The notes: generated from the sequence alone by a model not told the origin. 63,061 nucleotides of DNA from an uncultured Dorea sp. (GCA_910584575.1 CAJUBG010000014.1:1-63061); one strand, 5' to 3'. Shown: positions 16,631 through 25,390, counted from the stretch's first letter. Program-made: numbers and translations.

Positions 16631-17254
16631 CTACAACCGCAATACATGAAGCTGCCCGTCTATCTCCTGGTCCGTCGTGCAGACTGCAATTCGGGCATTC
16701 ACCGCCTTCTCCCCATACTCCTGGTAAACATACTCCTCAGGATACTCCTCAGGCTTCCGCAAAAGCACTGGCTTATCCACATCATTCCATCCAATCTCAA
16801 ATGAGCGCATATCCATAGCCATCCCCTGACGCGTCGCCTTCATAAAGCTCTCTTTTAACACCCAGTACCGATAGAACATCCGTACCCGTTCTTCTCCCTC
16901 CCTCCTCATAATATGCTCGTACTCACTCTGACAGAAAAACCTTCTCGCCACTGGCTGTCGGAATTCCTTGATTTCTTCCAGGTCGCACCCCACCTTAACC
17001 CCAGACTGGTCGCTGAACGCGCACAGCGCATAGCCTCCTGAATGTGACAGATTGAACACAGCGTCTTCCCCCAATGCGTACTGTGCTCTCACCCGTCTCC
17101 AGAGACTCCATACCCCCGCGCTCTCCGCCTTGCCCTTTGCAAAGCAATACTTGTCCGCCTTTTTTCTTCGCCAGTCAGGCAATTCCTGATAATACTGCCG
17201 ATATACGCTCTCCTCCAATAAAGGCGTAATATCCGCAAGCCATACTCTTACCAT
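16631..17254 (-). CDS. 4'-phosphopantetheinyl transferase (Sfp/AcpT superfamily)
   Basis: 207 residues, the length of a Sfp-type enzyme that transfers phosphopantetheine from CoA to a carrier-protein serine. The fold motifs are present: FNLSHSGGYALCAF, the Mg-binding KVGCDLEEI near residue 95, and the YWVLKESFMKATRQGM signature with the catalytic Lys-Glu. No carrier protein, PKS or NRPS gene is nearby, so the target lies elsewhere. It is the first gene of a two-gene unit with the GH2 hydrolase. A consensus TATAAT (17286-17281) lies upstream but its -35 is poor. Confidence 0.88.
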   Translation of the reverse strand: MVRVWLADITPLLEESVYRQYYQELPDWRRKKADKYCFAKGKAESAGVWSLWRRVRAQYALGEDAVFNLSHSGGYALCAFSDQSGVKVGCDLEEIKEFRQPVARRFFCQSEYEHIMRREGEERVRMFYRYWVLKESFMKATRQGMAMDMRSFEIGWNDVDKPVLLRKPEEYPEEYVYQEYGEKAVNARIAVCTTDQEIDGQLHVLRL

Positions 17255-17318
17255 TGTACATCCTTCCTCTCTATTTCCTTATTATAACACACTATTACAT
17301 AAAAATATCGAAAAAGTG

Positions 17319-17347
17319 TTGACAACCAGATTTCAATGAGGTAGTAT
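17319..17347 (+). promoter_or_regulatory. Promoter of the aroF-aroB-SDR operon
   Basis: TTGACA (17319-17324), 17 bp, TAGTAT (17342-17347); a TATAAA three bases further is an alternative -10 with a long spacer. The 80-bp leader contains an ACACT...AGTGT inverted repeat of 5 bp arms, but no T-box-like or attenuator structure that I can support. Confidence 0.5.
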
Positions 17348-17432
17348 AAATTCTAGTTTCACACTTTAAACAGTTAAAATTTTACAGTGTAAATATTCTG
17401 ATTACTATTTTGCGTATGGAGGACTACTGATT

Positions 17433-18446
17433 ATGATTATTGTACTAAAACCCCGTTCTACCCACGAAGATCTCCTTCGTGTAGAACAGATGGTAAAAAG
17501 AAGGGGACTTGATACCCACATCGTAGAAGGCTCTGATATGACCATCATCGGATGTATCGGAGATACCACACGGATTGACTCCAAACTCTTTGAAGTGGAC
17601 TCTGCCGTTGAAAAAGTCATGCATGTCCAAGAGCCCTACAAGCTGGCGAACCGAGCCTTTCACCCAGAAGACTCCATCGTCGATATCTCTGGCGTTAAAG
17701 TGGGCGGCGGCAGCCTGGCAATGATTGCAGGCCCTTGCTCTGTCGAATCCTTCGAGCAGGTGCTTGAGATTGCGCAGGCAGTCAAAGCAAGCGGCGCAAA
17801 CATGTTAAGAGGCGGCGCATTCAAACCTCGAACCAGTCCCTATTCATTCCAGGGTTTAGGTTTAGAAGGGCTTGACATCTTATGCGCAGTCAAGAAGGAA
17901 ACCGGACTTCCTATCGTGACAGAGCTCATGTCCGCGGACTATCTGGACATTTTCAACGAAAAGGTTGACCTGATTCAAATTGGCGCGCGCAACATGCAGA
18001 ATTTCGATCTTCTGAAGCAGTTGGGACAGTTAGACCGCCCTATTCTTCTGAAAAGAGGACTAAACGCAACCTACGAGGAATGGGTCATGTCCGCAGAATA
18101 TATTATGGCTTCCGGCAATGAAAATGTCATCCTCTGCGAACGAGGCGTCCGCACCTTTGAATCCTACACACGGAATACCCTGGACCTCCAGAGCATCCCT
18201 GTTGTGCGCAAGCTCACCCATCTTCCTATTATCGTAGACCCAAGCCATGCAGGAGGCAAATGGTGGCTGGTAGAGCCTATGGCAAAGGCTTCTATTGCCG
18301 CAGGCGCAGACGGGCTTATGATTGAAGTACACAATAACCCTGAGTGCGCCCTGTGCGACGGCGCACAATCGCTGAAGCCGGATAAATACCATGTTATGAT
18401 TCAGGAAATTACCCAGATTGCGAAAGTAATTGGAAAGAATATCTAG
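17433..18446 (+). CDS. aroF: 3-deoxy-7-phosphoheptulonate (DAHP) synthase, type I-beta with N-terminal regulatory domain
   Basis: 337 residues. It condenses phosphoenolpyruvate and erythrose 4-phosphate, the first step of the shikimate pathway. Residues 1-70 form the ferredoxin-like regulatory domain (MIIVLKPRSTHEDLLRVEQM, HIVEGSDMTIIGCIGD). The barrel follows with the hallmarks AGPCSVES, RGGAFKPRTSPYSFQG, QIGARNMQNFDLL, LLKRGL, and PSHAGGKWWLVEP. The N-terminal domain usually gives feedback control by Phe or Tyr. GGAGG precedes the ATG, and aroB starts 9 bp downstream, so the two steps are cotranscribed. Confidence 0.95.
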   Translation: MIIVLKPRSTHEDLLRVEQMVKRRGLDTHIVEGSDMTIIGCIGDTTRIDSKLFEVDSAVEKVMHVQEPYKLANRAFHPEDSIVDISGVKVGGGSLAMIAGPCSVESFEQVLEIAQAVKASGANMLRGGAFKPRTSPYSFQGLGLEGLDILCAVKKETGLPIVTELMSADYLDIFNEKVDLIQIGARNMQNFDLLKQLGQLDRPILLKRGLNATYEEWVMSAEYIMASGNENVILCERGVRTFESYTRNTLDLQSIPVVRKLTHLPIIVDPSHAGGKWWLVEPMAKASIAAGADGLMIEVHNNPECALCDGAQSLKPDKYHVMIQEITQIAKVIGKNI

Positions 18447-18455
18447 GAGAAGCGT

Positions 18456-19520
18456 ATGAAACTGACTGTAAACCTGGGAAAAGACAGCTATCCCATTTAT
18501 ATTGAAAATAACCTGTTAAAACGTGCGGCTTCCTTAATCGGGGAAATATTTTCCGGCAGACGGATTATGCTTATTTCCGATGATAACGTATATCCTCTTT
18601 ACGGGAGGCAGCTTGCAGAACAGTTGTCGGCAGACTATGACTTAAGCCACCTTGTACTGCCCCATGGGGAAGCGACCAAAAGTTTCCGGACGCTTCCCTC
18701 CATCTATACTGCGTTGCTTGAAGCTAAGATTACCAGAAGCGACTTGATTATTGCGCTTGGCGGCGGCGTAATCGGAGATTTGGCAGGTTTTGCAGCGTCA
18801 AGCTTCCTAAGAGGCGTCAAGTTTGTTCAGATACCCACCTCCCTTTTGGCTCAGGTGGACTCCTCCGTAGGCGGCAAGGTGGCGGTTGACCTGCCGGAGG
18901 GTAAGAATCTTGTCGGTGCGTTTTATCAGCCCAAAATGGTATTGATTGACCCTCTGGTACTGGACACACTAAATCCCCGCTTCATCAACGACGGCATGGG
19001 TGAAGTCATCAAGTATGGCTGTATTAAAGACTCTGGGCTGTTCTACGCACTGGAAGCCCACCGTTCTTTTGCAGACCTTAAGGATGAGCTTCCCGCCATC
19101 ATCCAGAAATGCGTCGATATTAAACGCGTGGTGGTAGAGCATGACCAGTTCGATACCGGAGAACGGATGCTCTTGAATTTTGGGCATACTCTCGGACATA
19201 CGATTGAGCAGTATTACCATTATGGACGGGAAAGCCACGGAGAGGCGGTTGCCATCGGCATGTACCAGATTACAAGGCTTTCGGAGGACGCCGGACTGAC
19301 TGCTGCCAAAACCTCCCTGCGTATCCAAAATCTGTTACAGACTTACGGGCTTCCCTGTGAATGCGGCATTCCCCTTCAGGAATTGACCCACGCTATTGCT
19401 GTTGATAAGAAGAATCTCAATAATAAACTGAATGTGATTCTTCTCCATGATATCGGCGACAGCTATATCCATCCAACCACACATGCATTTTTTAACCAGG
19501 AAAGCAACTATATCATATAA
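18456..19520 (+). CDS. aroB: 3-dehydroquinate synthase
   Basis: 354 residues, full length. It converts DAHP to 3-dehydroquinate with NAD and a divalent metal. Visible motifs are LPHGEATKSF, the NAD-binding ALGGGVIGDLAGFAAS, FVQIPTSLLAQVDSSVGGK, MGEVIKYGCI with a metal Glu, and the metal histidines in LNFGHTLGHTIEQ and GESHGEAVAIG-like RESHGEAVAIGM. AGGAG lies upstream of the ATG. It is the second gene of the aro operon; the remaining shikimate genes are not in the window. Confidence 0.95.
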   Translation: MKLTVNLGKDSYPIYIENNLLKRAASLIGEIFSGRRIMLISDDNVYPLYGRQLAEQLSADYDLSHLVLPHGEATKSFRTLPSIYTALLEAKITRSDLIIALGGGVIGDLAGFAASSFLRGVKFVQIPTSLLAQVDSSVGGKVAVDLPEGKNLVGAFYQPKMVLIDPLVLDTLNPRFINDGMGEVIKYGCIKDSGLFYALEAHRSFADLKDELPAIIQKCVDIKRVVVEHDQFDTGERMLLNFGHTLGHTIEQYYHYGRESHGEAVAIGMYQITRLSEDAGLTAAKTSLRIQNLLQTYGLPCECGIPLQELTHAIAVDKKNLNNKLNVILLHDIGDSYIHPTTHAFFNQESNYII

Positions 19521-19552
19521 ACATTTAACCAATGAATCAGGAGGTAACTATC

Positions 19553-20296
19553 ATGAAATTAGAAGGAAAAATCGCAATTGTAACCGGCGCAGGAAAAGGA
19601 ATCGGGCGTGAGGCGGCTTTGGCAATCGCCGCAGAAGGCGCAACCGTAGTCGCCGTCGCCAGAACCCAGGCTGATTTGGATGAAACTGTAACAATGATTA
19701 AAGATAAGGGCGGCTCTGCCATCTCTCTATCCCATGACCTCACAATAGGGACAGAAGTGCAGGCTATGGTGGAGGAAGTAACTGGAAAATACGGCAGAAT
19801 TGATATTCTTGTCAACAATGCAGGCGGATACCCGTCAGAGATTTACAAAAATATCGAACACCAGGCAATCAAGCTCTGGGAGTGGTCCGAAGAACAATGG
19901 GATCAGATTATCAAGACGAACATCCGCATCCCGTTCCTGTGTATGAACAAGGTGCTTCCGGTCATGATTGGGCAGAAGGGCGGAAAGGTCGTCAGCGTAT
20001 CCTCCCGCATGGGAAGGATTGCCTCCCAGATGGGCGCATATGCCGTGGCTAAAGGCGCCATCATCACCATGACCAAGACTGCCGCTATCCAGACGCAGGA
20101 ATATGGAATTCAGGTAAACGCCGTATCCCCTGGAATCGTAGACACGCCGGGACAAAGAGTGTACAATCATTCCGTCGGGCAGGACGATATAAAAATGGGA
20201 AGCGCCGCAGACGTGGCAAAGGCAATCGTATACCTCTTGTGCGACGCGCCTTCGGTTATGACAGGACAATCCATTGATCTGTTTACGACAGTATAA
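19553..20296 (+). CDS. SDR-family oxidoreductase (FabG-like)
   Basis: About 247 residues, a classical short-chain dehydrogenase. The Rossmann glycine motif is TGAGKGIG (residues 12-19), followed by NNAGGYP, the catalytic Ser in VVSVSSRMGR and Tyr-x3-Lys in AYAVAKGA, then VNAVSPGIVDTPG. The ATG at 19553 is chosen because AGGAGG precedes it; the frame extends 21 bp upstream. A shortened C-terminus ends TGQSIDLFTTV. It follows aroB by 32 bp and is probably cotranscribed. Nothing ties it to shikimate chemistry: it does not resemble AroE. Substrate unknown. Confidence 0.85.
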   Translation: MKLEGKIAIVTGAGKGIGREAALAIAAEGATVVAVARTQADLDETVTMIKDKGGSAISLSHDLTIGTEVQAMVEEVTGKYGRIDILVNNAGGYPSEIYKNIEHQAIKLWEWSEEQWDQIIKTNIRIPFLCMNKVLPVMIGQKGGKVVSVSSRMGRIASQMGAYAVAKGAIITMTKTAAIQTQEYGIQVNAVSPGIVDTPGQRVYNHSVGQDDIKMGSAADVAKAIVYLLCDAPSVMTGQSIDLFTTV

Positions 20297-20376
20297 TGTA
20301 CTTCAAATTTCGTTCTTGATTTGTTTACAATTAATTCTTATTTTAAACATACTTTCATCATAGTTTTTAATTATAC

Positions 20377-20464
20377 TATAATTGTTCGATAACACGAACA
20401 ACAAAATTCTTTTTCATAACTTTTTCCTCAGGACTGCACTCCTCCCAATATGCAGTCCTTTTAA
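20377..20464 (+). ncRNA. Possible short structured transcript ending at an intrinsic terminator
   Basis: A consensus TATAAT (20377-20382) with a weak TTTCAT-like -35 precedes a perfect inverted repeat, TTGTTCG-ATAACA-CGAACAA (20382-20401). This is followed 30 nt later by a strong terminator hairpin. A transcript of about 75 nt with two hairpins would result. The repeat could equally be an operator. No reading frame fits. Confidence is low. Confidence 0.25.
20430..20464 (+). terminator. Intrinsic terminator
   Basis: Perfect 9-bp stem AGGACTGCA/TGCAGTCCT around a 12-nt loop, followed by TTTTA. It probably ends the aro-SDR operon, about 135 bp past its last stop codon, or a short RNA from the intergenic region. 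Confidence 0.7.
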
Positions 20465-20480
20465 ATTGTTCTTTTTGGCA

Positions 20481-20509
20481 TTGAACAGGCCGTCTAAAAT
20501 TGCTATACT
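20481..20509 (+). promoter_or_regulatory. Sigma-A promoter of the AAA/DUF1703-type gene
   Basis: TTGAAC (20481-20486), 17 bp, TATACT (20504-20509), giving a leader of about 40 nt before the ATG at 20556. It lies right after a terminator, so the gene is an independent unit. Confidence 0.65.
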
Positions 20510-20555
20510 ATCACCAGCAAGACAATTTTACAGAATGAAACGAGAGGTGGATCTC

Positions 20556-22265
20556 ATGGAGTTAAAGAAAAAATTGCCAATAGGAATTGAATTCTTTAAA
20601 AGCTTTAAGAGAGATGATTTCTACTATGTGGATAAAACAAGGTTTATCCGCGACCTGGTAAATTCAAGGGGAAGTGTAAATCTGTTTACAAGGCCCAGAA
20701 GGTTCGGGAAAAGCCTGAATATGGATATGCTGAAAAGTTTTTTTGAAATTGGAACAGAGCCCTCTTTATTTGACGGCTTGGAGATTTCAAAGGATAAGGC
20801 AATCTGCGAGCAGTATATGGGGAAATATCCGGTGTTATCAATCAGTCTGAAAGATGTGGAGGGAACAGATTTTCAGATGGCGTATGATATGCTAGGGATT
20901 GTGATTAGCGAGGAAGCGGGGCGGCTTGGTCTCCTCTTAGAAAGCGACAAATTAACTGTGTCCGATAAGAATAATCTGAACCGGCTTATAGAAGGCGACT
21001 TTGAAAAACCTGTCCATCTTCATAATAGTCTGCGTCTTTTAACTCGATTGCTTTTTAAACATTATGAAACCCCTGTAATCGTTTTGCTTGATGAGTATGA
21101 CGTACCTTTGGATAAAGCATATCATAAAGGTTATTATCAGGAAATGGTAAGTCTCATTCGTTCACTTTTCAGTCAGGCTCTCAAAACAAATGAAAATTTA
21201 TATTTTGCTGTGATTACAGGATGCTTAAGGATTGCAAAAGAAAGCATTTTTACAGGCTTAAATAACTTTAAAGTACGAACTATATCAGACATACGCTTTG
21301 CGGAATATTTTGGCTTTACATCTGACGAGGTCAAAGAACTGCTCTGCTATTATGATATGGAAAATAAATTTGACATATTCAAAGAGTGGTACGACGGGTA
21401 TCGTTTTGGAGGGATGGACATCTATTGTCCATGGGACGTCATCAATCAATGCGATAAATTCCTTGAATCAGAAGACGCGCAGATGGAGGCACATTGGGAA
21501 AACAGCAGCAGTAACGCCATTATTCAGGATCTTCTTACTACTGCAACGGAAACCACGAAAAGCCAGATAGAGGCTCTGATTTCCGGCGAAGTGGTTGAAA
21601 AGGTCTTGATTCCGGAATTAACATATACAGATTTAAGCAGCGAGGATGAGGAGGTTCGACAGACGTACCTGTGGAGTGTACTTTTTGCAACCGGCTATCT
21701 GACAGATGCCGATAAACCTGTAAATGGAGTACACAGGTTAGTGATCCCGAACAGAGAAGTATCAGGAATTTACGAGAAACGAATTCGTTCCTGGTTTAAG
21801 ATGAAGATTGTCAGTGACACCTCCAGATGGAAAAAATTCTGCGAAGCAGTAAAACATGGGGAAGCGGCAGAAGCAGAGCGTTTGTTCAACGAATTTATGG
21901 CAGAGTCGATTAGTATCCGTGACACTTATGTTAGAAAAGAAATGAAGGAAAATTTTTATCACGGAATGTTATTAGGACTATTGCGTGCAGAGGGCAGTTG
22001 GAGTGTCAGGTCCAACGCAGAATCGGGGGGAGGATATACGGATATCATGCTCGAAGTCCCTTCGGCAAAAACAGGATGTCTAATTGAGGTTAAATATGCG
22101 GAAAATGGTCAGTATGACCAAGCTTGCGCCAAAGCCATGGCTCAGATTGAAAACGGCGGATATGCTGAAATACTCAGACAAGATGGGATGTTGACCATCC
22201 ATAAGTATGGAATCGCCTGCTATAAAAAGAACTGTAAGATACAATACAGCCTGGAATCAGCTTAA
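20556..22265 (+). CDS. AAA-ATPase-like protein with C-terminal PD-(D/E)XK nuclease-like domain (DUF1703 type)
   Basis: About 569 residues. The N-terminus carries the family signature KKLPIGIEFFKSFKRDDFYYVDKT and a Walker A variant RPRRFGKSLNMD (residues 46-57). Walker B is VIVLLDEYDVPLDKAY. The C-terminal 90 residues carry the nuclease-like block, with an Asp in YTDIMLEV and CLIEVKYAENGQ. This is the common AAA-ATPase_like/PDDEXK_9 architecture of unknown function found in many copies in gut Clostridia and Bacteroidetes. The ATG at 20556 follows GAGAGGTGG; the longer upstream frame overlaps promoter and terminator sequence and is rejected. It is distinct from the 11-15 kb pair. Confidence 0.85.
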   Translation: MELKKKLPIGIEFFKSFKRDDFYYVDKTRFIRDLVNSRGSVNLFTRPRRFGKSLNMDMLKSFFEIGTEPSLFDGLEISKDKAICEQYMGKYPVLSISLKDVEGTDFQMAYDMLGIVISEEAGRLGLLLESDKLTVSDKNNLNRLIEGDFEKPVHLHNSLRLLTRLLFKHYETPVIVLLDEYDVPLDKAYHKGYYQEMVSLIRSLFSQALKTNENLYFAVITGCLRIAKESIFTGLNNFKVRTISDIRFAEYFGFTSDEVKELLCYYDMENKFDIFKEWYDGYRFGGMDIYCPWDVINQCDKFLESEDAQMEAHWENSSSNAIIQDLLTTATETTKSQIEALISGEVVEKVLIPELTYTDLSSEDEEVRQTYLWSVLFATGYLTDADKPVNGVHRLVIPNREVSGIYEKRIRSWFKMKIVSDTSRWKKFCEAVKHGEAAEAERLFNEFMAESISIRDTYVRKEMKENFYHGMLLGLLRAEGSWSVRSNAESGGGYTDIMLEVPSAKTGCLIEVKYAENGQYDQACAKAMAQIENGGYAEILRQDGMLTIHKYGIACYKKNCKIQYSLESA

Positions 22266-22279
22266 GCTGCTATACATTG

Positions 22280-22309
22280 GGGACTGCTGCCAATTCATGC
22301 ACCAGTCCC
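22280..22309. terminator. Hairpin between convergent genes
   Basis: GGGACTG pairs with CAGTCCC across a 16-nt loop, between the stop codons of the AAA/DUF1703-type gene and the opposing ABC permease gene. U-tracts are weak; it probably serves both strands. Confidence 0.55.
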
Positions 22310-22320
22310 TTACTTAACAC

Positions 22321-23343
22321 TTAACCTTTTAAGAATTTTAAAAAACTCCTCCGTCGTCCAAACATCCCCAAATAGAGCAAAAACCAGACGATGCAATGGC
22401 TTACAAGGATAACCATATCCTTTACCTCCGCCGTATTGCCGGCTGACAAATCCATAATTCCCTCAAATGCCGCCTGGGAAGGAACCAGATAGCAGACTGC
22501 GGAAAGAAACGGATGGCTGCCGCCCACAAGGAAGCTCAGAATAGGCACAGCGATAAACAGCAGCATGACAATCTTGATATAGACCATGCCAACCATCAGC
22601 CCTTCTGCCGCCCTGCCAATGATTAGGCCAAAAAGCGCCGCCACGAACCCTGAAAGGATAATTAACATCAGCATAATCACTGTATCCTGTGCTGAAAGCC
22701 GGAAACAGATGCCGGCAGTAAGGACTGCTGACAGACATCCGCAGATAAATCCCACGCTAATCTTTTGCAGCAGATATTGGCTGCGGCTCATGGGCAAAAT
22801 CTCATTGACGCTGGCCACACCGTCCTCTTTTTCAGAAATCATATTCATGGCATTAAACGTACAGCCCATGAACATAGCAACAATCAGCGTGACAGCCATA
22901 AACATATCCTGAAACCCTGCCAATACGTCAGGCCGTTCTAAAACCTGTACCTTCGCCTGTGCCAAACGCTTCCGGTGCCGGTAAAGGTCCGGAAGCTTCT
23001 TGGCCGTCTGACGGTACATATCCAGCTCATCGCCAGACACGATTGTTCTGATTCCATCCCCGTCGGCTTCTACACCAATCACATTGGTTGACGGTTCATT
23101 AATTCCCTCTGCCAATTCCTCCTGGCTTTCATAAACCGTAACTGAACCATAGCGTTCCAGCCATGCAGCCGCCTTAACCGCCTCTCCATTCTCCACAACT
23201 CCGAACTGAAATCCGCCCAAAGAAGAAAAGTCAATCTGCCCCGCAAAATGCAAAACCGCCGCCACAACAATAGGCAGTAAGAAGGTCATCAGGCAAAACT
23301 TATCACGAAGCACACTTTTCAACTGATAACGTAAGCCCTTCAA
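22321..23343 (-). CDS. ABC-2-type transporter permease
   Basis: 340 residues. One N-terminal transmembrane helix (residues 14-34) is followed by an extracytoplasmic domain of about 120 residues. Five to six C-terminal helices begin with MAVTLIVAMFMGCTF and the MISEKEDGVASVNEILPMSRSQYL coupling segment typical of ABC-2 exporters (DrrB/CcmB superfamily, PF12698 type). It starts 3 bp after a second permease and is the last gene of the exporter operon. The two permeases plus one ATPase should form a heterodimeric exporter; substrate unknown. Confidence 0.85.
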   Translation of the reverse strand: MKGLRYQLKSVLRDKFCLMTFLLPIVVAAVLHFAGQIDFSSLGGFQFGVVENGEAVKAAAWLERYGSVTVYESQEELAEGINEPSTNVIGVEADGDGIRTIVSGDELDMYRQTAKKLPDLYRHRKRLAQAKVQVLERPDVLAGFQDMFMAVTLIVAMFMGCTFNAMNMISEKEDGVASVNEILPMSRSQYLLQKISVGFICGCLSAVLTAGICFRLSAQDTVIMLMLIILSGFVAALFGLIIGRAAEGLMVGMVYIKIVMLLFIAVPILSFLVGGSHPFLSAVCYLVPSQAAFEGIMDLSAGNTAEVKDMVILVSHCIVWFLLYLGMFGRRRSFLKFLKG

Positions 23344-23346
23344 AAG

Positions 23347-24339
23347 CTATCCCTCCCTTCGCATTTCTCTGCAAAATACACGCCGCGCCCAGAGAAACAA
23401 CAGTATAATCACCGCCAGATATCCCAGATAGTAATAAACACCCTCCGCATCAGTCCCAAAGTATGCATTTTTCAATCCCATGTAAATATGGTAAAACGGA
23501 TGAAATCGAACCCAATCCCATTTTACCGCCGTATTTGCGACTAAAAATACAGGCGACGCGGCAAATATGGCAATCACCAGATACGCAAGTGTAAACTGTC
23601 TAAAATCCTTCAAAAGAAGCGCACAGACCAATCCGGTCAACGCCATCATCAAAGATAATAATCCGGTCTGAAGCAATACCCCAGGCAGTATGTGCACAGC
23701 AGAAGCCGCCCCTACATTAAGCAGGGTAAGCAGCAGGGCAAAAATCAAATCTGACAAGAGGAAAATCACCAGCTTGGACAGCAGAAACACATTTTCCCGT
23801 ATAGGGAGAATGGCGTGGACTTTAATCACCCCCATACTCTTTTCCTTAAACAGTACAGCGGCAATTCCCAGGAAGCCAACGGCGGCAATCTCGAAAAACA
23901 AAAGCTCACAGGTAATCTCTTTCCGCGCTCTTTGCTCAGGTGTACGAGAGCCGATTACCCTGGTATCAGCCTTCCCTGCGGGCAAAAGGAGAGAAAGCGC
24001 GTAGTCGGCGCGATGACGGTCAGTTTCTTCCGCCGCTTCATAAAAGACCAGACGCGGCTCACCTGTACTGGCATCAATACCCACACTGTTGGTATCGTCC
24101 AATATCGCCTTCTTTAGCTCTTTCTTGGAGGATACCCTCCGAACCGACGCAGAAACCGTCTCTTGCTCTCCTGCTGGATCATACAGATACACATTGTATA
24201 ACTGTGCATCCATAAACCGGACATATCCAAAGTTCACATACAACGTATAAACGATTAAAAATGCCAGCGACATACTGAAAAATTTCCCAGAAGCCATAAG
24301 CCGGACATCCTTCTTGAGCAAGGAATAAAAACCTCTCAC
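23347..24339 (-). CDS. ABC-2-type transporter permease
   Basis: 330 residues with the same topology as the next gene: helix 1 near residues 20-40, an external loop domain, then a cluster of helices with the cytosolic coupling segment KEKSMGVIKVHAILPIRENVFLLSKL. It overlaps the upstream ATPase gene by 4 bp (ATGA) and the second permease starts 3 bp after its stop. The arrangement indicates strict translational coupling and a heteromeric membrane domain. Sequence similarity between the two permeases is limited to topology and the coupling motif. Confidence 0.85.
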   Translation of the reverse strand: MRGFYSLLKKDVRLMASGKFFSMSLAFLIVYTLYVNFGYVRFMDAQLYNVYLYDPAGEQETVSASVRRVSSKKELKKAILDDTNSVGIDASTGEPRLVFYEAAEETDRHRADYALSLLLPAGKADTRVIGSRTPEQRARKEITCELLFFEIAAVGFLGIAAVLFKEKSMGVIKVHAILPIRENVFLLSKLVIFLLSDLIFALLLTLLNVGAASAVHILPGVLLQTGLLSLMMALTGLVCALLLKDFRQFTLAYLVIAIFAASPVFLVANTAVKWDWVRFHPFYHIYMGLKNAYFGTDAEGVYYYLGYLAVIILLFLWARRVFCREMRREG

Positions 24340-25187
24340 CCCGCAAGCCCCCTTCCCGTATACCGGATAAACACATCCTCCAAGGTCGGCTCGCCCGAAT
24401 GAACACTGAGTATTTCATCGTAGGGGAAGGATATTCCTGTTTCCAGTTCAGAGAATTTTAGGGATTTTTCTTCCCGTTTCCCCTGATATAGATAACTGAC
24501 CGCAATACTTCGGCTGCTGTTCTGCTCTTTCAGATGCTTGGGCGTGTCCAGTGCGACGATGTTTCCGCCTGATATGAACGCCACTCGGTCACAAAGCAGG
24601 TCGGCATCCTGCATATTGTGAGTCGTCAGAAATACCGTCGTCCCTTTCCCGCGTTCCTCCTCAATGATTTTGCGGAACAAAACCGCGCCGGAGGGGTCAA
24701 GACCGCTGGTTGGCTCATCCAGAAACAATAGCTTCGGATTCCCAAGCAACGCCCGCGCCATGCTCACACGCTGGCGCATCCCTTTTGAATAAGAGGACAC
24801 CGGCTTTTTAAGGAAATCCCGCTTAAACTCCAGCTTCTCCAATAATTCCTCCGCGTCCCGCAGTTGATTTTCAGGATAGAATGAGGAAAAATATTTCAGA
24901 TTATCCATAGCGCTCAGATTAGCATACAGATACGGGAACTCAAACAGAACGCCAATTTTCTGAAAAAATTCCTGGTTATGTACCGCCCCAATATCCTTGC
25001 CGAACAACGACACCTGGCCGCCGTGCCCTTTCAGAATTCCGGTGAGAAGCTTCTGGGTAGTGGATTTCCCAGAGCCGTTCGGCCCAAGGAAGCCAAATAT
25101 TTCTCCGTCCTCTACCGTAAAATCCAGGCCATGCAGCGCCTCTTTATCTTTCCCGTAAGAAAACGTCAGCTTCTTTACTTCAATCAT
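24336..25187 (-). CDS. ABC transporter ATP-binding protein
   Basis: 283 residues, a complete ABC nucleotide-binding domain with a C-terminal extension. Walker A is GPNGSGKST (residues 34-42), the Q-loop lies in GVLFEFPYLY, the signature is YSKGMRQR (a variant of LSGGQ, usual in ABC-2 exporters), Walker B LLFLDEPTSGLDP, and the switch His in FLTTHNM. Its ATG overlaps the TGA of the preceding small membrane-protein gene and its own end overlaps the first permease gene by 4 bp. It powers the two downstream permeases. Confidence 0.92.
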   Translation of the reverse strand: MIEVKKLTFSYGKDKEALHGLDFTVEDGEIFGFLGPNGSGKSTTQKLLTGILKGHGGQVSLFGKDIGAVHNQEFFQKIGVLFEFPYLYANLSAMDNLKYFSSFYPENQLRDAEELLEKLEFKRDFLKKPVSSYSKGMRQRVSMARALLGNPKLLFLDEPTSGLDPSGAVLFRKIIEEERGKGTTVFLTTHNMQDADLLCDRVAFISGGNIVALDTPKHLKEQNSSRSIAVSYLYQGKREEKSLKFSELETGISFPYDEILSVHSGEPTLEDVFIRYTGRGLAG

Positions 25188-25336
25188 TCCTCATCACCCC
25201 ATCTTCCGGCCTGGCCGCGCTTCTTCTCCTGCTGTCGGTTACTCCACCATTTCATCCATTTTACCTTCAGTGGAATCACAACAATTAATACAAGCACGAT
25301 TATCAGCCACCAATACCACTCCATGCCTAAAAACAT
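25184..25336 (-). CDS. Small single-pass membrane protein (50 residues) at the head of the ABC exporter operon
   Basis: The frame encodes MFLGMEWYWWLIIVLVLIVV as an N-terminal membrane helix, then a strongly basic stretch (KVKWMKWW, RQQEKKRG) and a short acidic end. AAAGGAG lies 7-8 bp upstream of the ATG. Its TGA overlaps the ATG of the ATPase gene (ATGA), which is strong evidence that it is translated. Topology by the positive-inside rule puts the basic tail in the cytosol. I do not recognise the family. Likely roles are an accessory subunit or a regulator of the exporter or of the adjacent kinase; both are inference. Confidence 0.75.
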   Translation of the reverse strand: MFLGMEWYWWLIIVLVLIVVIPLKVKWMKWWSNRQQEKKRGQAGRWGDEE

Positions 25337-25390
25337 AACACCACTCCTTTTCATGAAAATATATTTGTTTTAATGGCATTAGATTAAATG

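Noticed and set aside
20382..20401. LexA box
   Set aside because: The half-sites are in the opposite order (GTTCG-N6-CGAAC) from the Gram-positive SOS box (CGAAC-N4-GTTCG), and the spacing differs.
20382..20555. N-terminal extension of the AAA/DUF1703-type protein
   Set aside because: The upstream codons overlap the terminator and promoter, lack a ribosome site and do not match the family start; the ATG at 20556 is preceded by GAGGTGG.
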